From contig CAZHXF010000004.1 in NCBI GenBank assembly GCA_964536375.1, forward strand, positions 16,952 through 80,951: 64,000 bases of DNA. The letters are read 5' to 3'. Position numbers and translations under genes: made by a program. The stretch's first letter is position 1. Each line of letters starts with the position of its first letter. Of the stretch, positions 1-9,227 are shown piece after piece. Source of the stretch: Desulfuromonas sp964536375 (GTDB lineage Bacteria > Desulfobacterota > Desulfuromonadia > Desulfuromonadales > Desulfuromonadaceae). Under the pieces are notes generated by a model. The model ran no database searches and was not told the origin of the DNA. It saw nothing but the letters and a program-made list of their open reading frames with translations.

Positions 1-90
1 GAAATCTATGCAAAACCTCTGGATCCCCGCATTCGCGAGGATGACGAATACGGGGAACAGAACCAGAGCGGAAGATTAGTGCTACTCAGG
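1..90. repeat. Left 90-bp inverted repeat (REP/MITE-like)
   Basis: These 90 bases match the reverse complement of 6271-6360 without gaps, with about 81 of 90 identical by eye. Similarity stops sharply at base 90. The copy contains a hairpin, CCCCGCATTCG pairing with CGAATACGGGG, around bases 25-55. The two copies bracket the envelope-modification and two-component genes. The copy may extend left of the window. Confidence 0.85.
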
Positions 91-116
91 TAAGAAATTG
101 ACCTCGTTGTAAGCCG

Positions 117-1715
117 TCATTGTTGGTTAAGCATGTCCAGATTTTTGTCGTAGACTGATGTTTTTACCGCAAACATACCCAGCAGAGTATGAAACAGGTT
201 GTCATGTGAATAGTGGTTATGCGCAGTCTTTTGGAGATGGTCTACTATTTTCCTGTTGTAAACACTCTCACCAAACCACATCAGCGCAGCGATATGCGTT
301 TGTGTTTCTGGCGCAAGCATATATGGCAATCCATGTAAATACAGACCGTTTTCCCCAAGAGATTCCCCATGGTCACTCATGTATATAAGGCTGGTTTGAA
401 ATTTGCGGCTGTTGTGCGCAAGTAGTCCTATAGTTTGTGCCAGAAAATAGTCGGTGTAGAGGATGTCATTATCGTAGGCATTATTGATTTGTTCCGTTGA
501 ACATTGCTCAAGCTGATTGGTGGTACATACAGGTAAAAACTGTTCAAAAGATTGTGGGTAGCGCTTGTAATAGGCAGGACCATGATTACCCATCTGATGC
601 AGGACTATCAGTATATCCTGCCCCAGGTGCTCATCGATAAACTGCTGCAAGCCCACCAGCATACCCTCATCGCGGCATTCCCCGGCTTCATTGCATATTG
701 TATTATTGACGTTGGTGCGATAATTCTGATAATTGACACGTGAAGCTACCCCTTTAGAACTGGAGTTGTTATCGCGCCACAGAATTTCTACCCCGGCCCG
801 CTTAAGAATATCCAGTACATTCTCTGTCGTGCGTGCCTTGCTATCGCTATAGTGTTTGCGATCTAGGCTGGAGAACATGCATGGAACAGAGACCGCCGTT
901 GAAGTGCCACACGAGGCAACGTGGGGCAAATTGATTATGCTCTCTTTGGCTAATAACGGGGTTGTGGCACGACTGTAGCCATTGAGAGCAAAGTGATCGG
1001 CACGTAGTGCTTCACCCACCACCACCACAGCCAGCTTGGGCGGCAAACTGTGATGTTCTATATGGGCATCTAGACCAATCTGCTGGAATTCAGTTGTGCC
1101 GGATATAAAACGTTGACCAACATACTTACCTGCCGAATAAAATGAATATAATGGGTTGGCATAGTAACGTAGTGGTTTGTGCTCACGTAGGAAGGAAGCA
1201 TAAAATCTATTGTTAGCGACCAATGATATAACGATAAGAAACACACAGATAGCTACGGTGGTAAATTTACTAAGCAGCGCCTTCTTAAAACTGAGCTGCG
1301 AAATTGTGGTTACACAAACAAACCAAGCCGGGACAAATCCGAACAAAATCATATAGATGAACGACTTAACACTGAGCAGATCCAACGCTTCGGTGCTATT
1401 GGTTTCAAATATATTCTGAATCATCTGGTCATCTATGATTACATGATAGGTGTTGGTAAAGTAGTTAATTGAAGCTGCTGTTAACAGAGACAGAACAAGA
1501 ATCGGTTTGGTGGTAAAACGACTACTGAGCAAAGTAAATAAAATCACCAGTACGCAGCAAAAAACGATGGCAATGGAGATTAAAAATAAAATGTTCTGTG
1601 CTGTTATTTTATAAACACCAAAAATGTTGCTAAAAAAAACAAAGTTATCAGTGCCCACCAAAAACATTGCCGTTAAAATGATTATCTTTGTCTGGGAAAG
1701 TTTAAATTTCACCAT
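117..1715 (-). CDS. eptA: EptA-like phosphoethanolamine transferase
   Basis: Inner-membrane enzyme expected to move phosphoethanolamine from phosphatidylethanolamine onto lipid A or another envelope acceptor. At 532 aa it has the usual family length. About five membrane helices occupy residues 10-170 and a periplasmic sulfatase-fold domain follows. Visible active-site motifs are VVVVGEALRADHF (metal-binding Glu near 235), SCGTSTAVSVPCMFS (nucleophile Thr near 271-273), a QMGNHGP motif and SDHGESLGENG with HG downstream. It overlaps the PAP2 gene by 14 bases, so the two are translated together as the last genes of a leftward operon. The lipid A acceptor is inferred from the PAP2 neighbour; core sugar or another target is possible. 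Confidence 0.88.
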   Translation of the reverse strand: MVKFKLSQTKIIILTAMFLVGTDNFVFFSNIFGVYKITAQNILFLISIAIVFCCVLVILFTLLSSRFTTKPILVLSLLTAASINYFTNTYHVIIDDQMIQNIFETNSTEALDLLSVKSFIYMILFGFVPAWFVCVTTISQLSFKKALLSKFTTVAICVFLIVISLVANNRFYASFLREHKPLRYYANPLYSFYSAGKYVGQRFISGTTEFQQIGLDAHIEHHSLPPKLAVVVVGEALRADHFALNGYSRATTPLLAKESIINLPHVASCGTSTAVSVPCMFSSLDRKHYSDSKARTTENVLDILKRAGVEILWRDNNSSSKGVASRVNYQNYRTNVNNTICNEAGECRDEGMLVGLQQFIDEHLGQDILIVLHQMGNHGPAYYKRYPQSFEQFLPVCTTNQLEQCSTEQINNAYDNDILYTDYFLAQTIGLLAHNSRKFQTSLIYMSDHGESLGENGLYLHGLPYMLAPETQTHIAALMWFGESVYNRKIVDHLQKTAHNHYSHDNLFHTLLGMFAVKTSVYDKNLDMLNQQ

Positions 1716-2427
1716 CAGTGTTTTCCCATCTCAGATCAGTAGAGGCGGGAAACACCTCCTTTTTAAAGATAAAACAATACACCACCATACTGATAACCCA
1801 ACACAGAGCCAGAGTAACAATACTGTGTGAAATAAAATGGGCCCCACGCACTAGTTGCCCAAAGGTAAATATTGAACCTAATATCAGCCCTAGCGTAAGT
1901 CCTCTTCTGGCCCAAACAGGGCGATGTCCGTAAAAAACAAAATACACTGCCACCAAAGAAAATGCGCCTGAGGCGTGCCCAGCCGGAAAACCATGACCGC
2001 GGGGATAACTCACAGCCGGTGCAACAAAAATACTGGTATAATTTACGCTGCCGCCATAACGGCTATAATCCCATGGGCAGTGACGGTTTATGGTGGCCTT
2101 ACCAAGCGCTACACTGCCGGTGCTCAAGCCTATGCACAAGGTCAGATATAATGCCGGGCGCCGATAACGTTTAAACATTGAGACCGGAGAAAAAGATTCC
2201 GCAATTATCAGCAAGCAGGAGGAGGCAACGCACAGAATCAGATAACGCCCGCCCTTATGAATAACCTGCTCAGCCCACCAACTGTGTTTGTATTTCCAGC
2301 CCAATTGCGGGCCGAAATAAAAGCGGTCTGAACACCATAGATCCAGACCCAGTGGGTCAAATAACAGAAAAAGCACGCTTAAAAACAACAACGGTAAAAC
2401 AATGTGGCGAGTATATGAAATTTTCAT
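1702..2427 (-). CDS. PAP2-family lipid phosphatase (LpxE/LpxT-like)
   Basis: Multi-pass membrane phosphatase of the PAP2 superfamily, with an N-terminal signal-anchor helix and about six hydrophobic segments. The three catalytic motifs are visible as K-x6-R-H-C-P (KATINRHCP), PAGHASGA and RGAHFISHS. Its place directly before an EptA-like transferase suggests a periplasmic lipid A 1-phosphatase or phosphotransferase that exposes or alters the site EptA modifies. That role is inferred; undecaprenyl pyrophosphate phosphatase is the alternative. I chose the ATG at 2427; an in-frame TTG at 2457 would add 10 residues, and neither start has a clear Shine-Dalgarno. A gap of about 120 bases separates it from the upstream methyltransferase. 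Confidence 0.8.
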   Translation of the reverse strand: MKISYTRHIVLPLLFLSVLFLLFDPLGLDLWCSDRFYFGPQLGWKYKHSWWAEQVIHKGGRYLILCVASSCLLIIAESFSPVSMFKRYRRPALYLTLCIGLSTGSVALGKATINRHCPWDYSRYGGSVNYTSIFVAPAVSYPRGHGFPAGHASGAFSLVAVYFVFYGHRPVWARRGLTLGLILGSIFTFGQLVRGAHFISHSIVTLALCWVISMVVYCFIFKKEVFPASTDLRWENTDGEI

Positions 2428-2577
2428 AGAAAATAGATACTTATGTTGGTTATACAACTCTAAAGCTGCTGGATAAAACGCTCGCTGGATGCTGGCAGCC
2501 CAGAACTTTCACTGGACTAATAAAAGACGCCTGCTACCTGCTCCTCGAGCATATTTATTTGTTGATATAAAATAAGG

Positions 2578-3294
2578 TTACTCTGCCTTACGCACAAACA
2601 CAGCCAGACGCAGCGAGTGGACGAGTGGAGTCTGGGCAAAATCTTTGGCTAAGACAAACCCTTGGGTAGCAAAATAACTTTCAAGTTCAGCAATAGAATT
2701 ACAGTGTTGTACCGAAGTCTTACTGGTGAAATATTGACGTATCCTGCGCTTGATACTAGTTACCGACCATGGGCTAAGGTAGGAGATAAGCAGGTATTGA
2801 TGGGTTACCCGACACAGTTCGGCAATGATTTCCTGCCGATGGGTCGGGGTTGGCAAATGATGAATAAAACGGAAACATAAAGTTAAATCGAAACAACGGT
2901 TAGAATATGGCAAAGCAAGAAGGTCAGCTTTATCCATTGTCGCCTTCACAGACTTCAGCGCCACCTGCTCACGCGCAACTTTAATGGCCCCAGCTCCAAG
3001 ATCTACACCAGTTGTTGCATAGCCCTGTTGCGCAAGAAAAATAGTGGCACGACCTACGCCACATGGCGCATCGAGTATTGACAGCGGTTCAGCACTACGG
3101 TCAACGCGGCGAACAAAGCTCATGGCGCGATCAATCAAAGCCATTTCCGCCCGATGTTTCTCTTGGTTGCGATGACTATATTTTTCCGCCTGCAAAATAG
3201 AATGTTTTATCCTCGAGCGGTGATCATGTTGCGTATCTCCACCAATAGTACCTTCCACTAGCTCTATACTTGTAGTTCCGTTTACGGCGTGCAT
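2578..3294 (-). CDS. Class I SAM-dependent methyltransferase
   Basis: The protein has a Rossmann-type methyltransferase core. Motif I is LDAPCGVGRATIFLAQQG, followed by an acidic motif II (GVDLGAG) and an FRFIHHLPTP segment typical of UbiE/Methyltransf_11 proteins. There is no signal peptide, so it acts in the cytoplasm; the substrate is unknown. The ATG at 3294 is preceded by GAGGTG at good spacing; the in-frame ATG at 3312 lacks a ribosome site and is less likely. It is the first gene of the leftward operon with PAP2 and EptA, directly downstream of a sigma-54 promoter candidate. A role in envelope lipid or sugar methylation is inferred from context only. Confidence 0.8.
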   Translation of the reverse strand: MHAVNGTTSIELVEGTIGGDTQHDHRSRIKHSILQAEKYSHRNQEKHRAEMALIDRAMSFVRRVDRSAEPLSILDAPCGVGRATIFLAQQGYATTGVDLGAGAIKVAREQVALKSVKATMDKADLLALPYSNRCFDLTLCFRFIHHLPTPTHRQEIIAELCRVTHQYLLISYLSPWSVTSIKRRIRQYFTSKTSVQHCNSIAELESYFATQGFVLAKDFAQTPLVHSLRLAVFVRKAE

Positions 3295-3368
3295 AAAACA
3301 CCTCAGATTCATAATAAGTAGAATAGCTTTATCTTCACAACTAAACAGCCTGTGTGGATCTAGATAAG

Positions 3369-3384
3369 AGCAAAGAGCTTGCCA
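3369..3384 (-). promoter_or_regulatory. Sigma-54 (-24/-12) promoter candidate
   Basis: On the minus strand the sequence reads TGGCAAGCTCTTTGCT. It has the invariant GG and GC separated by exactly 10 bases, and all consensus positions match except the C after TGGCA and the purine two bases later. Transcription would start near 3358, about 60 bases before the methyltransferase start at 3294. The neighbouring NtrC-type regulator is a sigma-54 activator, which supports the call. Confidence 0.65.
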
Positions 3385-3435
3385 TAATATAACATATTAA
3401 TTTTATTGACTTATTTATGAGGTGGTGGTGTTTTT

Positions 3436-3494
3436 TGTACAAAAATTTGTACACATCTGGGCTCACAAGTACCAAGATGACAACTTTTTGTACG
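3436..3494. promoter_or_regulatory. Paired dyads, probable activator-binding sites
   Basis: Bases 3436-3453 form the near-perfect dyad TGTACAAA-AA-TTTGTACA. A weaker relative, with half-sites TGACAA and TTTGTAC, sits at 3478-3494. Their centres are about 42 bases (four helical turns) apart. They lie about 80-130 bases upstream of the predicted sigma-54 start, the usual place for NtrC-family enhancer sites. The gene-free stretch 3295-3559 is therefore explained as a control region. Confidence 0.55.
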
Positions 3495-3559
3495 GGGTAT
3501 CAAGGCATAGAAATGCTAGGAGATGGCGGGAGATGGCGAGGGTTGGGAAAAGGCAACAA

Positions 3560-4930
3560 TTAAACTTGCCCATACTTGCTAAGTTTATACTGCAGACGGC
3601 TACGGCTGATTCCCAGATGTTCGGCGGCTTGCGCCTGAATACCGCGCGCCTGAACCAGAGCCTGTTGAATAAGTTGTTTTTCAATATCCTCTAACAGTTG
3701 AGGCAACGGTTTTTCTAAAGTAAAAGAGAGCGCAGTCGCAGCATTATCGCTGGACGAGCTGGGCTGCAGCTGCAACGGCTCGGGTAAGTGTCGCAGTTGC
3801 AAAATTGTTTCGTTGCAAAAAATAACCCCACGCTCCAACACATTTTGCAACTCGCGCACATTGCCCGGCCATTGATAGCAACGTAACGCTTGTTGCGCCT
3901 CTGGGCTGATACTTTCAATCTTGCGCCCCAGTTCTTGCGCAAAGCGGCGCAAAAACAACCAGGCCAGCAAGGGTACATCTTCAATGCGCTCGCGCAGTGC
4001 CGGAACTTGCAGGGTAACAACATTCAGCCGGTAATAAAGATCTTCCCTGAATTCCCCCTGCACAATCATCTGTTCTAAATTACGGTTAGTAGCGGCAATA
4101 ATCCGCACGTCACTATTTATTTCAACGGTACCACCAACACGACGAAATTTTTTCTCCTGTAGTACCCGCAGCAGTTTTGCCTGCAGAGCAACAGGCAGTT
4201 CACCAATTTCATCTAAAAACATGGTACCGCCTTGGGATATTTCCAGCAAGCCGCGCTTGCGTTCCACTGCCCCGGTAAAAGCACCGCGTTCATGACCAAA
4301 CAGCTCACTCTCCAGTAAGTTTTCCGCAAATGCCGCACAATTGACCGTGACCAGAGCTTTAGCACTGCGCGGACTATGCTGGTGTAAAGCCTGTGCAACA
4401 AGCTCTTTTCCGGTACCACTCTCGCCGCAAATAAGCACTGATGAACGCGTTGGTGCCACCTGGGCGATATCACTGAGCAGTTTTTTGATAGCAGGGCTTT
4501 CACCGACAATCTCCCGATTGCGACTTTGTTCCAGTTGATGGCGCAGCACCTGGTTTTCGTTTTGCAATTGTGAAAGAGAGAGGGCTTTTTCAACTACCAA
4601 CAATATTTCTTCATTATCGAACGGCTTGAGCAAATAATCGTAAGCACCTATTTTCAATGCTTCTATAGCCGTTTTAACTGTCGCAAAAGCCGTAACGATT
4701 ATAAACGGCACGTCTCCAATTTCGCTGTTAACATTGCGCAAAAAATCGATTCCTGACATCCGGGGCATTTTTAAATCAGAAATAATAAGTGACACCTGTT
4801 GGCGGGAGAGCAGTTCCAGTGCAGCAAAGGGGTTATCAGCGCAGGACACCTGATACCCTGCACCTTCCAACAATTGCCCCAACACAATCCGATAATTTTT
4901 TTCATCATCAACGACAAGAATATGCGCCAA
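3560..4930 (-). CDS. NtrC-family sigma-54 response regulator
   Basis: Cytoplasmic transcription activator with three domains. The receiver is at about residues 1-120, with the phospho-acceptor Asp at 52 in SDLKMP and a KPF lysine near 104. The AAA+ sigma-54 domain is at about 135-370, with Walker A GESGTGKE, the sigma-54 loop GAFTGA and Walker B MFLDEIGELP. A Fis-type helix-turn-helix forms the last 40 residues (AAEHLGISRSRLQYKL). The start is a TTG preceded by a strong AGGAGG. It begins one base after the stop of the upstream kinase gene, so they form a kinase-regulator pair. Its likely target is the sigma-54 promoter just downstream of its own gene. Confidence 0.93.
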   Translation of the reverse strand: MAHILVVDDEKNYRIVLGQLLEGAGYQVSCADNPFAALELLSRQQVSLIISDLKMPRMSGIDFLRNVNSEIGDVPFIIVTAFATVKTAIEALKIGAYDYLLKPFDNEEILLVVEKALSLSQLQNENQVLRHQLEQSRNREIVGESPAIKKLLSDIAQVAPTRSSVLICGESGTGKELVAQALHQHSPRSAKALVTVNCAAFAENLLESELFGHERGAFTGAVERKRGLLEISQGGTMFLDEIGELPVALQAKLLRVLQEKKFRRVGGTVEINSDVRIIAATNRNLEQMIVQGEFREDLYYRLNVVTLQVPALRERIEDVPLLAWLFLRRFAQELGRKIESISPEAQQALRCYQWPGNVRELQNVLERGVIFCNETILQLRHLPEPLQLQPSSSSDNAATALSFTLEKPLPQLLEDIEKQLIQQALVQARGIQAQAAEHLGISRSRLQYKLSKYGQV

Positions 4931-4931
4931 T

Positions 4932-6194
4932 TTAAGCCTCCTCTACAGGCAGAGTGACCGTAAAACAGCTACCATAACCCCGGCGACTTTGCACTTTAAT
5001 ATCACCCCCATGCGCCACCGCAATATTGTGTGCAGTGGATAATCCCAAACCGGCCCCGTGGTCTTTGGTAGTTACAAAGGGGGTAAATATCGTTGCCAGC
5101 ATCTCCTGACCCATTCCACAACCATTATCGGCAATGCTGAGATTAACTTTATTGTCGTCGATGGAAAACCTTAGGGCAACTACCCCACCGGCCGTACACG
5201 CATCTAAGGCATTTAACAACAAATTCAGCAGCAATTGCTGAATCATATCGGCATCTACGTAGACAGGAATTGAGTCATCTGGCAGGGTATACTTTAGCTC
5301 TATCCCTGATTCTTGGGCGACAGTTTTTAGCTGCTCTACGACCCGCTGGACCAATTTCTCAAATTGATAATGCTCACATTGAGGATCTGTAGGACGGCCA
5401 AATTTCAAAAAATCACTGACTAGTCCATTAAGACGCTGACTCTCCTCTCTAATCACCGCAAGCAATTGCTGGTGCCCTGGTGCATTTGTCGACAACTGGT
5501 CCTGAAGTAATTGAGCCGACGAGGATATTACCCCCAAAGGATTGCGGATTTCATGGGCAAGACCGGCAGACATTTCTCCTAAGGCGGCAAGACGGTCTTT
5601 ACGCCGCAAAGTTTCCTCTGTTGCTTCAAGTTTACGCAAAGATTTATGCAGGTCATTACGATTTGCTAGCAACTGCTTATTAAGTTGTTTCTCCTGATCC
5701 AATTGATTGCGATTTTGCTGAGAAAAACCATGGATCACCACCCCAACAATAAAAAATGTGATGCAGGTTATGAGAAACTCTGGCAAATCCTCGTGTAACT
5801 CTATGGGATCAGACCAAATATGGAACGGAATCAACAGCAAATAGAACAGAGAAGACAAGAAGCATGTTATCAATGTTTTCAGTAAATTCAGATGGGTGGC
5901 AGCAACAACTATAGGGAGAAAATAAATTATCCAGTAGTTACTTTCATCTTCCCCTGTGGTCGCCCAAATCAAAACAGAACACAGCAGCAAATAAACACTG
6001 AGGTGAATACCCATAAGCCCAGAATTTACAATCTGATCAGCACTGAAACGTCGATCAGTAAGAAAATGATATACCGCCACCAATAGAAAAGCGAGACTGC
6101 CATATAGCAGATTAGGCCCCTTGAAGAAAATCAGCAGGAGTGAAAAAAGCAACAGCAATAAAGCGTTTTGGGAGAAATACAGTGATTTATTCAT
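4932..6194 (-). CDS. Membrane sensor histidine kinase (NtrB-type)
   Basis: Sensor kinase partner of the adjacent NtrC-family regulator. About five to six membrane helices span residues 8-160 and there is almost no periplasmic domain, so it probably senses something within the membrane. A coiled segment follows, then the dimerisation and phospho-acceptor helix with His near 214 in GLAHEIRNP. The ATPase domain has N-box LLNLLLNALDA, G1 DNGCGMG and G2 GAGLGLS motifs. ATG 6194 is preceded by AGGG at good spacing; an upstream in-frame TTG at 6218 is less likely. The signal is unknown; membrane-targeting peptides or envelope stress would fit the lipid-modifying genes next to it. Confidence 0.92.
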   Translation of the reverse strand: MNKSLYFSQNALLLLLFSLLLIFFKGPNLLYGSLAFLLVAVYHFLTDRRFSADQIVNSGLMGIHLSVYLLLCSVLIWATTGEDESNYWIIYFLPIVVAATHLNLLKTLITCFLSSLFYLLLIPFHIWSDPIELHEDLPEFLITCITFFIVGVVIHGFSQQNRNQLDQEKQLNKQLLANRNDLHKSLRKLEATEETLRRKDRLAALGEMSAGLAHEIRNPLGVISSSAQLLQDQLSTNAPGHQQLLAVIREESQRLNGLVSDFLKFGRPTDPQCEHYQFEKLVQRVVEQLKTVAQESGIELKYTLPDDSIPVYVDADMIQQLLLNLLLNALDACTAGGVVALRFSIDDNKVNLSIADNGCGMGQEMLATIFTPFVTTKDHGAGLGLSTAHNIAVAHGGDIKVQSRRGYGSCFTVTLPVEEA

Positions 6195-6270
6195 AGATAA
6201 CCCTGTCTTGGACAGCAATCAGCATACGCGACGCAGTACGCATAAGTTATACGTTTAACACAAAAGATAT

Positions 6271-6360
6271 CCTGAGTAGCACTAATCTTGCGCTCTGGTT
6301 CTGTTCCCCGTATTCGTCAGGCACGCGAAAGCGAAGATCCAGAGGTTTTGCATAGGTTTT
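6271..6360. repeat. Right 90-bp inverted repeat (REP/MITE-like)
   Basis: This is the reverse-complement partner of bases 1-90. The similarity starts exactly at CCTGAGTAGC and ends at the poly-T after GCATAGG. The 6195-6587 interval carries no gene and this repeat is its main content. This copy has lost the strong internal hairpin of the left copy through substitutions near its middle. Confidence 0.85.
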
Positions 6361-6587
6361 TATATTTTAGCACACGCTGGCAACACCATAAGACTCAAAC
6401 GCTACCAACTGACCAGAAGGCAGGATCCAATCAGGTCAATATTTCTTGTGTAGGAAAAAAGCCGATGTTATAAATATCTGCTACGCCGAGGTCTGATTCA
6501 ATAAATTAAGCTTGGTGACAAACATTTCAACAACTATGTACTCATTTAAATTCACAGCCTACCCAGCACCAGCAAAGAGGTTTTGCC

Positions 6588-9164
6588 ATGCAATCAGAAA
6601 AGTGGATAAGTACTGGTTTCCCCGATATTGACAATATTCTCGACGGCTTACGCATCGGCGACAACGTCGTCTGGAAGGTTGATCGCATTGAAGATTATCA
6701 ACATTTTGTCACTCCTTTTGTTGAAGAGGCGTTAAACAACAATAAAAAAGTTGTGTATATGCGTTTCGGTAACCATCCGGCATTAATTGAGGACAGCACC
6801 AAGGTAACTATCTATGAACTGGATGCCTATTGGGGTTTTGAAGCCTTTGCCACCAGAGTTCATCAAATAATTACCGCTGAGGGAGTGGGCACTTTTTATG
6901 TTTTTGACTGCCTTTCCGATATTCTGTCAGCATGGGCCACCGATTTAATGCTGGGCAACTTCTTCCACATAACCTGTCCCTACCTGTTTGAGCTGGATAC
7001 CGTCGCCTACTTTGCCTTTAAACGTGACCGTTTATCGCTGAAAACGGTGGCTAAAATATTAAAAACCACGCAGCTGCTACTTAATCTACCCCACGAAGAT
7101 GGTCAGCTACAATTTCAACCCATCAAGGTGTGGCAACGCCATTCACCGACCATGTTTTTACCCCACATTCGTCATGGCAACAAGTTTGTTCCGGTAACTA
7201 ATAGCTGTGATGCAACCGACATGCTGCGCAAACGCAGTATGTCGGCACCACAGCGCCAACTTGATTATTGGCATCATCTGTTCATCCGAGCAGAAGAGCT
7301 ACTGGAACATCAACCGAGCGCTGAGGAAAAATCGGCTATGACACAGGAACTCTGCCGCCATATAATCGGTCGCGATAAGCGGGTTCTCGAACTGGCACAG
7401 CAACATTTCACCTTGGAAGGGTTGCTGAAAATCAAATCACGCATCGTCGGCACCGGCTACATCGGTGGCAAAGCAGTCGGCATGTTGTTAGCACGTAAAA
7501 TTCTGCAACGCGACAGCAGTTATGACTGGAATGCCAACCTGGAGCATCACGATTCCTTTTATGTTGGCTCCGATGTCTACTTCTCCTACATCATCCATAA
7601 CGGCTGGTGGAAGTTGTTCATGCAGCAAAAAACTGAACAGGGCTACTATGACTGCGGTGCTGAGCTGTGTGAAAAAATGCTTCACGGTCAGTTCCCCGAA
7701 GAGATCGAAGTAAAACTCAAGAGAATGCTCGACTACTACGGTCAGTATCCGATAATTGTCCGTTCCTCAAGTTTACTTGAAGATGGTTTTGGCAATGCCT
7801 TTGCCGGGAAATATGACAGTTTCTTTTGCGTCAATCAAGGCTCTCCTGAGCAGCGTTACAAACAACTCAAAGATGCTGTTCGGCGTGTTTTTGCCAGTGC
7901 CATGAGTGTTGACGCCCTTACCTATCGCAAACAACGCGGTCTGGATAAAAAAGAGGAGCAGATGGCGCTGCTGATCATGCGCGTATCTGGCTCTTATCAT
8001 GATAAATATTATTTTCCTGAATTAGCCGGAGTCGGCGTTTCTTACAACACCTTTGTCTGGGATAAGGAGATGGATCCAACTGCGGGGATGCTACGTCTGG
8101 TTCTGGGCATGGGTACCCGTGCCGTAGACCGGGTTGAAGGCGATTATCCGCGCATTGTCGCCCTAGATTATCCTCTCAAGAAGCCTCATGCCGGTCTAGA
8201 GGATACACGACGGTTCTCTCAACGAGACGTTGACGTGCTAAACATCAATGAAAACAGCCTGCAAACGGTATCACTGCTGCAACTAAATCGGGAAAAAATA
8301 GATATCCCTCTAGAGCAGTATGCGGTGCGTGACTACGAGACCATGCAACTTATTGAAGATCGTGGTCAACAACGTCAGGACGTGTGGCTACTAACCTTTG
8401 ACAAGCTGCTGGCTGAAACCACTTTCAGCAGCATGATGCAGCGCATACTTAAGACCCTAGAGAAGGCTTACAACTACCCTGTTGACATTGAGTTCACCGT
8501 GAACATGGTTAACAAACAACCACGCATAAACATCGTTCAATGTCGCCCACTCCAGACCCAAGGTCACGGCAAAAGAACCCAACTGCCAGAGAATCTTGCT
8601 GAGGAAAAACTTTTCATCAGCACCCAAAGTAACTTCATGGGGGGCAATATATCCAAGAAGCTCAGCTGGCTGATTTGGGTGGAACCAGAAGCCTACACCA
8701 AATTATCCACCAGCGAAAAATACGATGTGGCCCGCTTGATTGGTCGCATCAATAAAAGGGTTTGTGACCGCGACCAGAATCAAACTCTACTGATGGGTCC
8801 TGGACGCTGGGGGACATCAACACCAGAACTGGGAGTCCCCATATCGTTCGCAGAGATCAGTAACATCACCGCTCTGTGCGAAGTTGCCTTCACTACCGGG
8901 GGGCTTATGCCTGAGTTGTCCTTCGGGTCACACTTTTTTCAGGATCTGGTTGAGGCCGATATCTTTTATCTGGCGCTATTTCCCGAAGGTAAAGGGGTGC
9001 ACTTTGACAAAGCATGGCTAGACAATCAAAGCAACTGTCTGGAAGGGTTGATGCCGGCCAGCGGCAAATACAAGCAGGTAGTAAAAGTGGTGCATCTGAA
9101 ACAACCACTACAGCTGATGTCCGACATCGTCAGCCAAAAGCTGCTGTGCCTGTATAGCGATTGA
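6588..9164 (+). CDS. KaiC-like/PEP-synthase ATP-binding domain fusion
   Basis: An 858-aa cytoplasmic protein. Residues 1-220 resemble the KaiC/RadA opening (STGFPDIDNILDGLRIGDNV), but no Walker A GKT follows, so this domain should not hydrolyse ATP. Residues about 290-700 look like the ATP-grasp-like N-terminal domain of PEP synthase/pyruvate phosphate dikinase, with YIGGKAVGM, PIIVRSSSLLEDG, NAFAGKYDSFF and EFTVN...QCRPLQ motifs. The phosphohistidine swivelling domain and the PEP-binding barrel of real PEP synthases are not evident. ATG 6588 has GAGG seven bases upstream. It is a single-gene unit. A phosphotransfer or regulatory role is possible; the reaction is unknown. Confidence 0.7.
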   Translation: MQSEKWISTGFPDIDNILDGLRIGDNVVWKVDRIEDYQHFVTPFVEEALNNNKKVVYMRFGNHPALIEDSTKVTIYELDAYWGFEAFATRVHQIITAEGVGTFYVFDCLSDILSAWATDLMLGNFFHITCPYLFELDTVAYFAFKRDRLSLKTVAKILKTTQLLLNLPHEDGQLQFQPIKVWQRHSPTMFLPHIRHGNKFVPVTNSCDATDMLRKRSMSAPQRQLDYWHHLFIRAEELLEHQPSAEEKSAMTQELCRHIIGRDKRVLELAQQHFTLEGLLKIKSRIVGTGYIGGKAVGMLLARKILQRDSSYDWNANLEHHDSFYVGSDVYFSYIIHNGWWKLFMQQKTEQGYYDCGAELCEKMLHGQFPEEIEVKLKRMLDYYGQYPIIVRSSSLLEDGFGNAFAGKYDSFFCVNQGSPEQRYKQLKDAVRRVFASAMSVDALTYRKQRGLDKKEEQMALLIMRVSGSYHDKYYFPELAGVGVSYNTFVWDKEMDPTAGMLRLVLGMGTRAVDRVEGDYPRIVALDYPLKKPHAGLEDTRRFSQRDVDVLNINENSLQTVSLLQLNREKIDIPLEQYAVRDYETMQLIEDRGQQRQDVWLLTFDKLLAETTFSSMMQRILKTLEKAYNYPVDIEFTVNMVNKQPRINIVQCRPLQTQGHGKRTQLPENLAEEKLFISTQSNFMGGNISKKLSWLIWVEPEAYTKLSTSEKYDVARLIGRINKRVCDRDQNQTLLMGPGRWGTSTPELGVPISFAEISNITALCEVAFTTGGLMPELSFGSHFFQDLVEADIFYLALFPEGKGVHFDKAWLDNQSNCLEGLMPASGKYKQVVKVVHLKQPLQLMSDIVSQKLLCLYSD

Positions 9165-9185
9165 GAACAGAGAAAAATAGGTGTT

Positions 9186-9217
9186 CAGTGTGGGCTTAAA
9201 CTAGGTAGCCCACACTG
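9186..9217. terminator. Hairpin between convergent genes
   Basis: CAGTGTGGGCT pairs with AGCCCACACTG across a 10-base loop. It lies between the rightward PEP-synthase-like gene and a leftward gene. No clear U-tract is present, so it may work as a bidirectional stop or transcript-end protector. Confidence 0.55.
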
Positions 9218-9227
9218 AGCTGTAACT

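Noticed and set aside
6277..6291. Sigma-54-like TAGCAC-N5-TTGC within the right 90-bp repeat
   Set aside because: The invariant GG is AG, the copy at 1-90 differs there, and the next gene is 300 bases away.
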